From assembly GCF_015689335.1 (NCBI RefSeq), contig NZ_CP065053.1:2790001-2854000 (forward strand): DNA of 64,000 nt. The letters are read 5' to 3'. The notes below the pieces were generated by a model that ran no database searches, was not told where the DNA came from, and saw only the letters and a program-made list of their open reading frames with translations. Made by a program: the position numbers and the translations under genes. This document shows, in pieces, positions 26,495 through 34,709 of this stretch; the stretch's first letter is position 1, and the number at the start of each line of letters is the position of its first letter. The stretch is from Massilia antarctica (GTDB taxonomy: Bacteria > Pseudomonadota > Gammaproteobacteria > Burkholderiales > Burkholderiaceae_D).

Positions 26495-29263
26495 ATGATG
26501 GTGGAGACAAGATTGTCGCGGTCGATTCGTCTGATGTTTATTGGCGGTATCGCGCTGGGTATGCAGATGGCAAATGCGCAGACCGCAGGCGACAGCATTC
26601 AAAAAGTGGAAATCACCGGTTCGAGCATCAAGCGCGCCGAAGCGGAAACGATTTCGGTAGTCCAGACGCTCAGCCGCAAGGATATTGAGCAAACCGGTAA
26701 AACCTCGATTGCCGAAGTCGTGCGCAGCATTTCCGCCGACAACAACGGCAGTGTCAGCGGTTCCTTCACCACCGGCTTTGCCGGCAGCGCGTCGGGCGTG
26801 TCCCTGCGCGGCCTGAGTGTGAGCTCGACCCTGGTGCTGATCAACGGCCGCCGCACCGCGCCCTACGGCTTTGGCGATGACGGCCAGCGCAGCTTCGTCG
26901 ACTTGAATTCGATCCCGCTCGACGCAGTCGATCGCATCGACATCCTGAAAGACGGCGCGTCGGCCATTTACGGCTCGGATGCGATCGCCGGCGTGGTCAA
27001 CGTGATCCTGCGCCAGAACTACGTCGGTAAGACCATTTCCGCCAGCGCCGGCACTTCCGGCGAGCGCGACGGTACTACCACCAGCATGTCGGGTGCGATC
27101 GGTTTCGGCGACCTGGACAAGGACAAATTCAACATCTTCGCCACCCTCGACGCCAAACAGCAGAAAAAAATCGATCAAAACAGCCGCAAGGACTGGATCG
27201 GCCAGGCAGATGCCCGTCCATGGGGGGGGCGCGACCAGCGCAACGGCCACACCACCGCGGGCAACGGCGGCGGCAGCAACTACATCGGCACCCTGCGTCC
27301 ATTGAAGGCTGACGGCTCCCCTGGCGGTAACGTCACCAACCTGCCGGGCAGCTGCGATGCGATCAACCTTGATCCGAAAGGCGGCACGGCGGGCGACAAC
27401 AGCCGCGGCGGTTGCTTGTGGGATCCGATCGATTACGCCACCATCCAGCCAGAAACCAAGAACCTGAACCTGTTCACACGCGGTACCCTGGCACTCGGCG
27501 AAACCACCCAGGCTTACACCGAAGTGGGCGTGTTCAAGTCGGAAGCGAAGACCTACACCACCCCGTCGGGCTTGACCGGCGCCGGCTTCGACCTGGTCAA
27601 TTCACGGGTCAATAACACCAACAGCGGACCCGACCAACTGGTGATGCCGGCCAACCATCCGGACAATTTCCTCGGCGTCGCCGCCCGCCCGCGCTGGATC
27701 GACGCATCGCGTCCGCGCGCCTCCGATGTGGAAACCACGGTCACCCGCGTGCTGGCCGGCGTCAAGGGCAACCTCGCCGACTGGGATTACGACACCGGCG
27801 TGTTGTACGCGGAAAGCAAGACCGACAAAACGCAGAACGGCTATTACCGTACCAGCGCGCTGCGCACGGCGCTCAACAACGGTACCTTCCGCATCGGCAA
27901 GGGCGTGCTCAACACGCCGGACGTGCTGGCGCTGATCTCGCCGACCTTGTACACCACCGGCTTGACGAAAAGCACGTCGTTCGACTTCAAGGCATCGCGC
28001 GAGCTGTTCGAACTGCCAGGTGGCAAGATGGGTATCGCCGTCGGTGCTGAGTACCGCAAGGAAAAAACCGACAGCCAGGCAACCCCGTACACCGACATCA
28101 ACGATATCGCCGGCCTCGGCTATTCGGCATCGAAGGGTTCGCGCAACGTGACCGCGCTGTACACCGAGCTGGCCGTGCCGGTCCTGAAATCGGTGGAATT
28201 GCAGTTCGCGCTGCGTACCGATGATTACTCCGATTACGGCCGTTCGACGACGCCGAAAGTGGGCTTCAAGTTCACCCCGACGTCGACCCTGGCGTTCCGC
28301 GGCACCTATGCGGAAGGTTTCCGTGCGCCGAGCGCGGCGGAAAACGGCGACAGCGCGGTGGCGGCGTTCACGACCATCTCCAACGATCCGATCCGTTGCC
28401 CGGTCACCAAGTTGAATCTTGATTGCTCGACCCAATCGGTGGGCGCCATCACCGTCGGCAACAAGAATATCAAGCCGGAAGAATCGAAAAGCTACAGCCT
28501 GGGCATGGTGCTCGAGCCGATCAAGAACGTGAATCTGTCGCTCGACCTGTGGCAAATCGTGCGTAACGGCGAAATCAACGGTGCCGATCCTGGGGCGGTC
28601 GTCGCCAATCCGGCCGGCTACCCGGATGCGGAAATCGTGCGCGGCGAAGCGACCACCAACTTCCCGAACCTGCCAGGCCAGATCCTGATGGTCAGGGCGC
28701 CGTACCTGAACGCCGGCAAGACCAAAACCAACGGTGTCGATCTCGACCTGCGCGCCCGTTACAACATGGGCAGCAGCGGCAAGCTGAGCTCCGGCGTGAC
28801 GGTCACCTACATGCGCGAGTTCACCCGTACCAATGCCGACGGCACGGTACTGGAATTTGCCGGCACCCACGGCGACACCAACCTGTCCGGTAACGGTGGC
28901 ACGCCGAAGACCAAGGTCCGCTTCACCATGGGTTGGGAAAATGGTCCGTTCCAGCTGACCGGCAACGTCAACTACGTCAGCAGCATCAGCGACAGAAACC
29001 AGGTTGGCGGCGAGTGCCTGGATGTGGATGAAAACGACGTCGGGCTGCTGAACTGCCGCATCGCCTCGTTCACCACCCTGGACACCTTCGGCAAATGGGC
29101 TGTCTCGAAGAACTTTGAACTGACCGCATCGATCAGCAATCTGTTCAACAAGAAAGCACCGCTGGACGTGCAGACCTACGGCCGCATCAACTACAACCCG
29201 TCCTTGCATCAGTCGGGCGCGGTTGGCCGTTACTTCACCCTGGCAGGCCGTTACACGTTCTAA
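26495..29263 (+). CDS. TonB-dependent outer-membrane receptor
   Basis: A 922-aa receptor. The start ATG at 26495 is preceded by GAGGAG with 7-nt spacing. A signal peptide (residues about 5-28) ends in ANAQT. The plug domain follows with VEITGSSIKRAEAE, LRGLSVSSTLVLINGRR and GSDAIAGVVNVIL. The beta barrel runs to the C-terminal GRYTF, ending in the aromatic residue typical of outer-membrane barrels. The sequence resembles the Xanthomonas/Sphingomonas-type receptors for carbohydrates or complex nutrients more than classical siderophore receptors, but the ligand is not clear. It stands alone in the window; a strong terminator follows. Confidence 0.92.
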   Translation: MMVETRLSRSIRLMFIGGIALGMQMANAQTAGDSIQKVEITGSSIKRAEAETISVVQTLSRKDIEQTGKTSIAEVVRSISADNNGSVSGSFTTGFAGSASGVSLRGLSVSSTLVLINGRRTAPYGFGDDGQRSFVDLNSIPLDAVDRIDILKDGASAIYGSDAIAGVVNVILRQNYVGKTISASAGTSGERDGTTTSMSGAIGFGDLDKDKFNIFATLDAKQQKKIDQNSRKDWIGQADARPWGGRDQRNGHTTAGNGGGSNYIGTLRPLKADGSPGGNVTNLPGSCDAINLDPKGGTAGDNSRGGCLWDPIDYATIQPETKNLNLFTRGTLALGETTQAYTEVGVFKSEAKTYTTPSGLTGAGFDLVNSRVNNTNSGPDQLVMPANHPDNFLGVAARPRWIDASRPRASDVETTVTRVLAGVKGNLADWDYDTGVLYAESKTDKTQNGYYRTSALRTALNNGTFRIGKGVLNTPDVLALISPTLYTTGLTKSTSFDFKASRELFELPGGKMGIAVGAEYRKEKTDSQATPYTDINDIAGLGYSASKGSRNVTALYTELAVPVLKSVELQFALRTDDYSDYGRSTTPKVGFKFTPTSTLAFRGTYAEGFRAPSAAENGDSAVAAFTTISNDPIRCPVTKLNLDCSTQSVGAITVGNKNIKPEESKSYSLGMVLEPIKNVNLSLDLWQIVRNGEINGADPGAVVANPAGYPDAEIVRGEATTNFPNLPGQILMVRAPYLNAGKTKTNGVDLDLRARYNMGSSGKLSSGVTVTYMREFTRTNADGTVLEFAGTHGDTNLSGNGGTPKTKVRFTMGWENGPFQLTGNVNYVSSISDRNQVGGECLDVDENDVGLLNCRIASFTTLDTFGKWAVSKNFELTASISNLFNKKAPLDVQTYGRINYNPSLHQSGAVGRYFTLAGRYTF

Positions 29264-29287
29264 TACGTCCTTCGTCAGTCCTACCGC

Positions 29288-29346
29288 AGCCGGACCGGCT
29301 GCCGTCCACCCTGCGGGGTGAGACGGCGGTTGCTCCGGCTGTTTTT
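29288..29346 (+). terminator. Intrinsic terminator after the TonB receptor
   Basis: AGCCGGA at 29288-29294 pairs with TCCGGCT at 29334-29340, with an inner GCCGTC/GACGGC stem, and a T6 run follows at 29342-29347. It lies 25 nt after the receptor stop. Confidence 0.85.
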
Positions 29347-29380
29347 TCGTTTCCACAAACAGTATTCAAGGAGTGCTTGC

Positions 29381-29887
29381 ATGGCTGCATGGCAGTTTGC
29401 GTTTGTCGTGATCCCGGTGGCGGGAATTATCAGGATGCACGGTCGTATGGTGGACGTGCTGCCTGAGTTTGCCGCACGGATGCCTGACGCATCCTTCGAT
29501 GCCGACCAAGCCTGTTCCAACTATTGGCAAGGCATCGATAACACGTCGATGCATGGGATGGCTAAAAGCATGTTGCCAGTCGCAACGTCGTGGAGCGACG
29601 AAGCGACGATGTATGGCAACTCAACAGCGGACGACATCCAGATATGGGAAGATAGCGTCAATGTCCGCCTCGATTGCAGAAATCTCAACGTCGCGTTGCT
29701 TACCGCAGTGCTTGATGCCTCTTGCGCGGCGAACTGCTGCCTCGTACTGCTTGAGGGCGGTCGCATCATTGCCCCGGTGCCACAGCTTGTGACCGATGCG
29801 CTGCACGCTTCAGCCGCGGCCCGATTCGTCGACAATCCCCGGCGCTTCCTGCAGTCCACAGGCCGCATGTTCAACACAGGTTCTTAG
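29381..29887 (+). CDS. Orphan protein of unknown function
   Basis: A 168-aa protein I do not recognise. The ATG at 29381 has AAGGAG with 7-nt spacing, so translation from here is well supported. It starts MAAWQFAFVVIPVAGI and contains ACSNYWQGID and a short helix-rich C-terminal part (VTDALHASAAARFV). The N terminus is too short and polar to be a signal peptide. It follows the receptor terminator and stands alone. A link to the immunity-like genes further right is only a guess. Confidence 0.6.
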   Translation: MAAWQFAFVVIPVAGIIRMHGRMVDVLPEFAARMPDASFDADQACSNYWQGIDNTSMHGMAKSMLPVATSWSDEATMYGNSTADDIQIWEDSVNVRLDCRNLNVALLTAVLDASCAANCCLVLLEGGRIIAPVPQLVTDALHASAAARFVDNPRRFLQSTGRMFNTGS

Positions 29888-30096
29888 CTGACTCAGGAAA
29901 ATAACTCAGGGTCGACAGCCATAAGGTTGGTATTCTGAAGGATTTAGGCCAATAGACATGATATTGCGGAGCGCGCGCGACAAGCTGTTTTTTGATTCGG
30001 TGGCAGGCTACGTAGCCCGCCGCACCCACCATGCTTACCAGGCGGCCACACCCGCGTGTGCTTGCCAGCGTCTCCAGAAGAACCAGAAGGCTCGCC

Positions 30097-30612
30097 ATGG
30101 CGCATGAGCGCATCGCGTTTCCCATGCCGGCCTCGTGCGAGGTGGTGTTCGACGTTTTTCATTACCATCGCTGGCGTGCGCGCTGGGACAGCCTGGTGTC
30201 GCACACCGAGGTCGATGGCGGCGCACCTTGCCCCCATGTCGGCGCGGTCAGCGAGAATGTCGGCGGCGGCCTGCTGCGCGCGCTGTCGATGCGTACCGAG
30301 TTTGTCAGTTACCAGCGCCCGCGCCTGGCGGCGGCGCGCATGCTCGGCACATCCTTTCCTTTTTCCAAGTGGGCGGCCTCGATGAAACACGAGCCCACTG
30401 CCGGCGGCGGCTCGGTCCTGATCTACACCTACAACATCGAAGCCGGTCCACGTGTGCTGCGCTGGCTGATCGAACCGGTGGTGCACCATGTTTTCCGGCG
30501 CCAGACCATCAAGCGCTTCGAGCGCATGCGCGCTTTCCTGGCCACCAATGCCGCCGAGGTGGAAGCGTGGCAGCGCAGCTATCACAGCGCTGGCTCGACC
30601 GATCCGCAGTGA
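30097..30612 (+). CDS. SRPBCC (START-like) family protein
   Basis: A 171-aa protein with the polyketide-cyclase/START fold pattern: IAFPMPASCEVVFDVFHYHRWRARWD at the start and a long C-terminal helix (KRFERMRAFLATNAAEVEAW). The ATG at 30097 has AGAAGG 6 nt upstream. Family members bind hydrophobic ligands. No operon partner; it converges with comM. Confidence 0.72.
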   Translation: MAHERIAFPMPASCEVVFDVFHYHRWRARWDSLVSHTEVDGGAPCPHVGAVSENVGGGLLRALSMRTEFVSYQRPRLAAARMLGTSFPFSKWAASMKHEPTAGGGSVLIYTYNIEAGPRVLRWLIEPVVHHVFRRQTIKRFERMRAFLATNAAEVEAWQRSYHSAGSTDPQ

Positions 30613-30661
30613 GGGTGGCGGGCACGCGCGCAGCATGGCAAGGGCATGCCGGGGCGCCCGC

Positions 30662-32176
30662 TCAGGGTTCGCGCAAGCCGCGCCGCAGCTGGATTGCCTC
30701 GGAAATGTGTTCGACAAGAATGACCGGCGAATCGGCCAGGTCGGCAATGGTGCGCGCCACTTTCAGCACGCGGTGATACACGCGCGCCGACCAGTTCAGG
30801 TGCAGCATGGCTTTGCGCAGCAACAGTTCGCCGGATTGATCGAGGCGGCAATGGCGCTCCACGTCGCCCGTGATCAGCGCCTGGTTCGGCTTGCCCTGGC
30901 GCGCCAGCTGGCGCTGGTGGGCGAGCGCCACGCGCGCCGCGATGATGCTGCTCGCTTCGCCATCGGCATCGGCCAGCAGGGTATCCGGCTGCAGCGCCGC
31001 CACTTCGATCTGGATATCGATGCGGTCGAGCAGCGGCCCGGAAATCCGGCCCTGGTAGCGCAGCACCGCGTCGCTGGTGCAATCGCACTTGCCCGAGGGA
31101 TGGCCGAGATAGCCGCAGGGGCAGGGATTCATCGCGGCGATGAGCTGGAAGCGCGCTGGAAAGTCCGACTGGCGCGCCGCGCGCGAAATCGTTACCCGGC
31201 CCGATTCCATCGGCTGGCGCAGCACTTCCAGCACGCGCCGGTCGAATTCGGGCAGCTCGTCGAGAAACAGCACACCGCAGTGGGCGAGTGAAATTTCGCC
31301 CGGACGCGGCACCGCGCCGCCGCCCACCAGGGCCACGCCGGACGTGGTGTGATGCGGACTGCGGAAGGGGCGCACCTTCCAGTTGTCGGCGGAAAAGCCA
31401 CCGGTGAGCGACTGCACGGCCGCCGATTCGAGCGCTTCCTGATCGGTCATGGGCGGCAGCAGGCCGGGAAAGCGCGACGCCAGCATGGTCTTGCCGGCGC
31501 CGGGAGGCCCGACCATCAGCACGCTGTGGACACCAGCGGCAGCCACTTCGAGCGCGCGCTTGCTCGTGCGCTGGCCTTTCACATCGCAAAAATCCGGATA
31601 GTCGGGCAGGCGCGTGACGGCGTGCGGCTGGTGGCGGGCGAGGCGGCAGGCATCGTCGCTGGCGGCAAGATGGGCGCACACCTGGAGCAAGGTGGCGGCC
31701 GGATAAATGACCGCGCCGGCCACCAGCGCCGCTTCGTCGGCATTCGCTTGCGGCAGGATGAAGCCGCGCTGCGCACCGCCTTCGCGTTGCATGGCGAAGG
31801 TGATCGCCAGCGCCCCGCGGATTGGACGCAGCTCACCCGACAGCGACAGTTCGCCGGCGAATTCGTAGTGCCCCAGTTCCCTCGATGGAATCTGACCCGA
31901 CGCGGCCAGGATGCCGATGGCGATCGGCAGGTCGAAGCGGCCCGATTCTTTCGGCAGGTCGGCCGGCGCCAGGTTGATCGTGATCCTGCGCGAGGGAAAT
32001 TCAAAGCCGGCGTTTTGCAAGGCGGCTCGCACGCGGTCTTTCGATTCGCGCACTTCGGCGTCGGGCAGGCCGACGATGGTCAGCGACGGCAGTCCGTTAG
32101 CCAGATGCACTTCTACACTGACGCCAAGCGCTTTCATGCCGGCCAGTGCGCGGCTTCGCAGTACGGCAAGGCTCAT
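30662..32176 (-). CDS. comM: YifB/ComM-family Mg-chelatase-like AAA ATPase
   Basis: A 504-aa AAA+ protein. N-terminal ChlI-like domain (about 1-170) with LPSLTIVGLPDAEVRESKDRVRAAL; Walker A VGPPGAGKTML; Walker B VLFLDELPEF; sensor and zinc-like cysteines NPCPCGYLGHPSGKCDC; C-terminal Mg-chelatase helical part. In naturally transformable species ComM is a hexameric helicase that drives branch migration during DNA integration. Start ATG at 32176 gives the usual MSLAVLRSRAL N terminus. Confidence 0.93.
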   Translation of the reverse strand: MSLAVLRSRALAGMKALGVSVEVHLANGLPSLTIVGLPDAEVRESKDRVRAALQNAGFEFPSRRITINLAPADLPKESGRFDLPIAIGILAASGQIPSRELGHYEFAGELSLSGELRPIRGALAITFAMQREGGAQRGFILPQANADEAALVAGAVIYPAATLLQVCAHLAASDDACRLARHQPHAVTRLPDYPDFCDVKGQRTSKRALEVAAAGVHSVLMVGPPGAGKTMLASRFPGLLPPMTDQEALESAAVQSLTGGFSADNWKVRPFRSPHHTTSGVALVGGGAVPRPGEISLAHCGVLFLDELPEFDRRVLEVLRQPMESGRVTISRAARQSDFPARFQLIAAMNPCPCGYLGHPSGKCDCTSDAVLRYQGRISGPLLDRIDIQIEVAALQPDTLLADADGEASSIIAARVALAHQRQLARQGKPNQALITGDVERHCRLDQSGELLLRKAMLHLNWSARVYHRVLKVARTIADLADSPVILVEHISEAIQLRRGLREP

Positions 32177-32360
32177 GGGTATCTTCGAAGGGGCCAAAGG
32201 GGACCGGCAGATTGTATGTGCTGCGCGCTGTGCCCCATTGAGGATGACCAAATGTGCGATGGGTCCCGGAGACGCGAGTGCTCCCCATGCAAGCTGCGCA
32301 GCGCTTGCCCGGGGGAGCTTTACATGCCCCGCATTGGCCGGTCGTCAACGGTCTGAACTG

Positions 32361-32366
32361 TATAAT
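32361..32366 (+). promoter_or_regulatory. Perfect -10 element upstream of the 32395 gene
   Basis: A perfect TATAAT lies 29 nt before the start of the next gene. No good -35 is found at 16-18 nt; the nearest TTGGCC is 21 nt away. Confidence 0.35.
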
Positions 32367-32394
32367 CTTCCATGCTTAGCCAGGGCGCCACGAT

Positions 32395-33063
32395 ATGAAA
32401 TACGCCGACAAAAAAATCCACGAAAAAGCGAAGGCTTTCTTCTTGACGCTTGTGGTCGCCACATTCGCCTGGACTGTGCCCAGCTGGGCTGTTGCCGGCG
32501 TTCAGCCCACCCTCTGCCAAAAGGCCGAAAAGACATTTTTCAACTGCACATTGGAACGGTCCGGAAAGGTGGTGTCCCTATGCGGCAGCGATGGCGCTCA
32601 CAAGGCCTGGCTGCAATACCGGATGGGCCGGCCGGGCCAGGCGCTGGAACTCACGGTTCCCAGTCGCTTGGACGATCCCGAGATGAACAGTACCTTCTTC
32701 TTTTCGGGATTGGAGGCCACGCGCGACGGATCGTATTCCGGGGTCAGCGTCTGGTTCCGTCACGCTGACACACTCTACGATCTGTCGACGTCGCAAAACC
32801 ACCAGTACCGGGAGAATGGCGACGATGCGTCTTCAATCGGGATATGGCACGCCACAAACCGACAGCAAAGAGGCCTCTCGCTATCATGCCGCAGACCATC
32901 ATCGAGTGCCCTTTTGTTTCAGGCTGGACAGGTGGTCGAGGCCATGGCGCCAGCCTGGCATCAGTGGCGAATCACGACATTCGACTACTGGGGCGCCGCC
33001 GGGGAGAGCGAAGAGCGCGGCCGCGCCGCAGCCCGGGTCGCCCGTGAGGCTGCCGTTCGGTAA
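32395..33063 (+). CDS. Secreted protein of unknown function
   Basis: A 222-aa protein with a signal peptide (KAFFLTLVVATFAWTVPSWAVAG, residues 13-35) and no recognised domain. The mature part has three or four cysteines near its start (CQKAEKTFFNC, SLCG) that may form disulfides. The sequence from about residue 70 to 150 is polar with GMWFRH-like strands. The last 30 residues are Arg/Ala-rich and look unlike the rest, so the C terminus could be shifted; I could not find a better frame. Confidence 0.55.
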   Translation: MKYADKKIHEKAKAFFLTLVVATFAWTVPSWAVAGVQPTLCQKAEKTFFNCTLERSGKVVSLCGSDGAHKAWLQYRMGRPGQALELTVPSRLDDPEMNSTFFFSGLEATRDGSYSGVSVWFRHADTLYDLSTSQNHQYRENGDDASSIGIWHATNRQQRGLSLSCRRPSSSALLFQAGQVVEAMAPAWHQWRITTFDYWGAAGESEERGRAAARVAREAAVR

Positions 33064-33160
33064 ACCGCGAAGCTAACGGGGGCGGGAACTTACTCGGCGT
33101 GATAGTTAGCACCCGCTTTGATCGTCCCTTTGGCAATTTATAAGTCGACGGCGCCCGCAG

Positions 33161-33562
33161 TCACGGTTCAATTGCGACATCTTCAAAGCCTTCGTCCATC
33201 AAGACCTGCTCAACTTTCCGGACGAGTGGATCAGAAACAGCCATCGTGTTTTTCCCTCGGATTTTTTCAATGAGCGTGCGATGACGCTCCACGACGACAC
33301 GCCATTCACCGTAGTTGGGACGGCTGGAATCCTGATGGGAATAACCGCCTACGAAAATGAGATAAGACGAGCCACCGAACGTGGCCCTATTCGCCCAGCC
33401 AAAGTCTTCCATGCAAATGACCTCAGCCTCAATTCCCATGGCAAGAAGGGCCGAGACAAGCCAGTGGGAAAAATCTTCGCCAAAACAACAGTCATTGATG
33501 AAGTCGTCTCCAACGACGGACAGCTTGAAACGATCGGTGTTAGAGGTGACACTGACGGTCAT
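33161..33562 (-). CDS. Orphan protein, downstream member of a two-gene pair
   Basis: A protein of 133 aa starting MTVSVTSNTDRFKLSVVGDD. The ATG at 33562 has GGGA 7 nt upstream; an in-frame TTG at 33607 would overlap the preceding gene. It contains FGEDFSHWLVSALLAMGIEAEVICMEDFGWANRATF, a pattern seen in small bacterial proteins of unknown role that sit near toxin-immunity loci. It is 32 nt after the 33595 gene on the same strand and is likely co-transcribed. No function can be assigned. Confidence 0.6.
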   Translation of the reverse strand: MTVSVTSNTDRFKLSVVGDDFINDCCFGEDFSHWLVSALLAMGIEAEVICMEDFGWANRATFGGSSYLIFVGGYSHQDSSRPNYGEWRVVVERHRTLIEKIRGKNTMAVSDPLVRKVEQVLMDEGFEDVAIEP

Positions 33563-33594
33563 GGAAAGTTCCCTTTCATGTCCCGGCGTCTTGA

Positions 33595-33987
33595 TCAGCT
33601 CCCGCAATCGAGCCTGTACAGCGGAGGCCCCCCAGTTTCTTGCTGGCTTGCCAAGGTCAGGAATTCGAAAAAGTGATGGTCGATTTCATCCAGCTGCTCG
33701 ACAACTGCATTGTGTAGCAGAAACATCAACTCTCCTGCAGAGAACGCCATGCCATCCGCCGCGGAGAGCGTCACGATGGGCTCTATCTCGTCATTGCCTT
33801 CCCAACACGCATACTGCACGCGGATCTGGGGGGCATGCAATACCAGCTCGCTCGGGTCCCAGGACGCGATACCACGAATGTCCTTTTGATACGCTTCGAA
33901 CTCCGCCTCAAATACCTTGCGATCAGTAAAGATGGAACCGGTAAAGCTCCAGCAGCAGTCGCGCATCAGCGTCTTTGGATTCGCCAT
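33595..33987 (-). CDS. Orphan protein, upstream member of a two-gene pair
   Basis: A 130-aa protein starting MANPKTLMRDCCWSFTGSIF. The middle reads SELVLHAPQIRVQYACWEGNDEIEP and the C-terminal part LHNAVVEQLDEIDHHFFEFLTL is helical. No signal peptide or known domain. Size, cytosolic nature and pairing with the 33161 gene fit small immunity-type proteins, but this is a weak inference. Confidence 0.6.
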   Translation of the reverse strand: MANPKTLMRDCCWSFTGSIFTDRKVFEAEFEAYQKDIRGIASWDPSELVLHAPQIRVQYACWEGNDEIEPIVTLSAADGMAFSAGELMFLLHNAVVEQLDEIDHHFFEFLTLASQQETGGPPLYRLDCGS

Positions 33988-34326
33988 TTTCCGTCATTCC
34001 CGGTAGCTTGAAAGAGGGCAGATTACGGCATTCGTCATCTCCTCGCTCAAATTTCTTTTCCTTATCCCATGGCTGGCGCAACGGCCCGTCTACGGAGCCT
34101 GGATGGTCCAGATTCTGTAAGGACAGGCACCATCGAATGTGGGCAAGGTCGTCTTCGCGCGCGCGCCTTTCGAAACCTATAAATATTCGGGCAGCGGCTT
34201 GATCGTCATGCAACTGGCTGCCGACCGTTTAACAGCGACCTGCGGCCAGGACGCTAGCCCCGACGACGCAGTGGCGACAGGCTGGCGGGACGCTAGAATG
34301 GAAGAAATGTCCTTTTTGGAGCTGCA
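33988..34326. other. Region without a firm gene between two orphan gene groups
   Basis: Two weak frames exist. On the plus strand, a GTG-started frame at 34139-34330 (63 aa) overlaps the next gene by four bases (ATGA) but has no good RBS and a stop just upstream, so it may be a gene remnant. On the minus strand, 33923-34213 overlaps a better gene. Neither is annotated as a gene. Confidence 0.4.
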
Positions 34327-34626
34327 ATGACCGATCCCGACGACTGGCGCCTGGACAACCCACCTGACTGGTGCCAAGACGCCGTATTGTTCTTCACAAG
34401 CTACAAACAGCCCAGCGCCGCCTGGGATCACGACCATTGCTCATTCTGCCACCAGAAAATCGCAGAACCGCACATCCCCGAGGCGATACCGCAAGCCTGG
34501 TTGTTCGCTCCCAACAACGAATGGGTATGTCCGCCTTGTTTCGACGATCTTGCCGCCCATTTCAACTGGACTGGCGCCGACGCCCGCGTGGGCGAGAACC
34601 ATGTAAAACAGCGCGCGCCGACTTAG
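34327..34626 (+). CDS. Small Cys4 zinc-ribbon-like protein
   Basis: A 99-aa protein with two CxxC knuckles, CSFCHQK and CPPCFDD, about 30 residues apart, a typical four-cysteine zinc site. It is rich in Trp and Asp. GGAG lies 5 nt before the ATG at 34327. The gene is 83 nt upstream of the SMI1/KNR4-like gene on the same strand. Role unknown; it may be a partner or regulator of that protein. Confidence 0.7.
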   Translation: MTDPDDWRLDNPPDWCQDAVLFFTSYKQPSAAWDHDHCSFCHQKIAEPHIPEAIPQAWLFAPNNEWVCPPCFDDLAAHFNWTGADARVGENHVKQRAPT

Positions 34627-34709
34627 CGCATACAATGCATCCATACACCCGCCGCCGTGGCAATGCGACCGGCGGCGTTCGCACACGTTTTCAGAGACAG
34701 GAATTATCG

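Noticed and set aside
27602..29356. 584-codon open frame opposite the TonB receptor
   Set aside because: Shadow of the receptor barrel; no RBS and no family features.
33923..34213. Minus-strand frame of 96 codons
   Set aside because: It overlaps the start of the better-supported gene at 33595-33987 in another frame and lacks an RBS.
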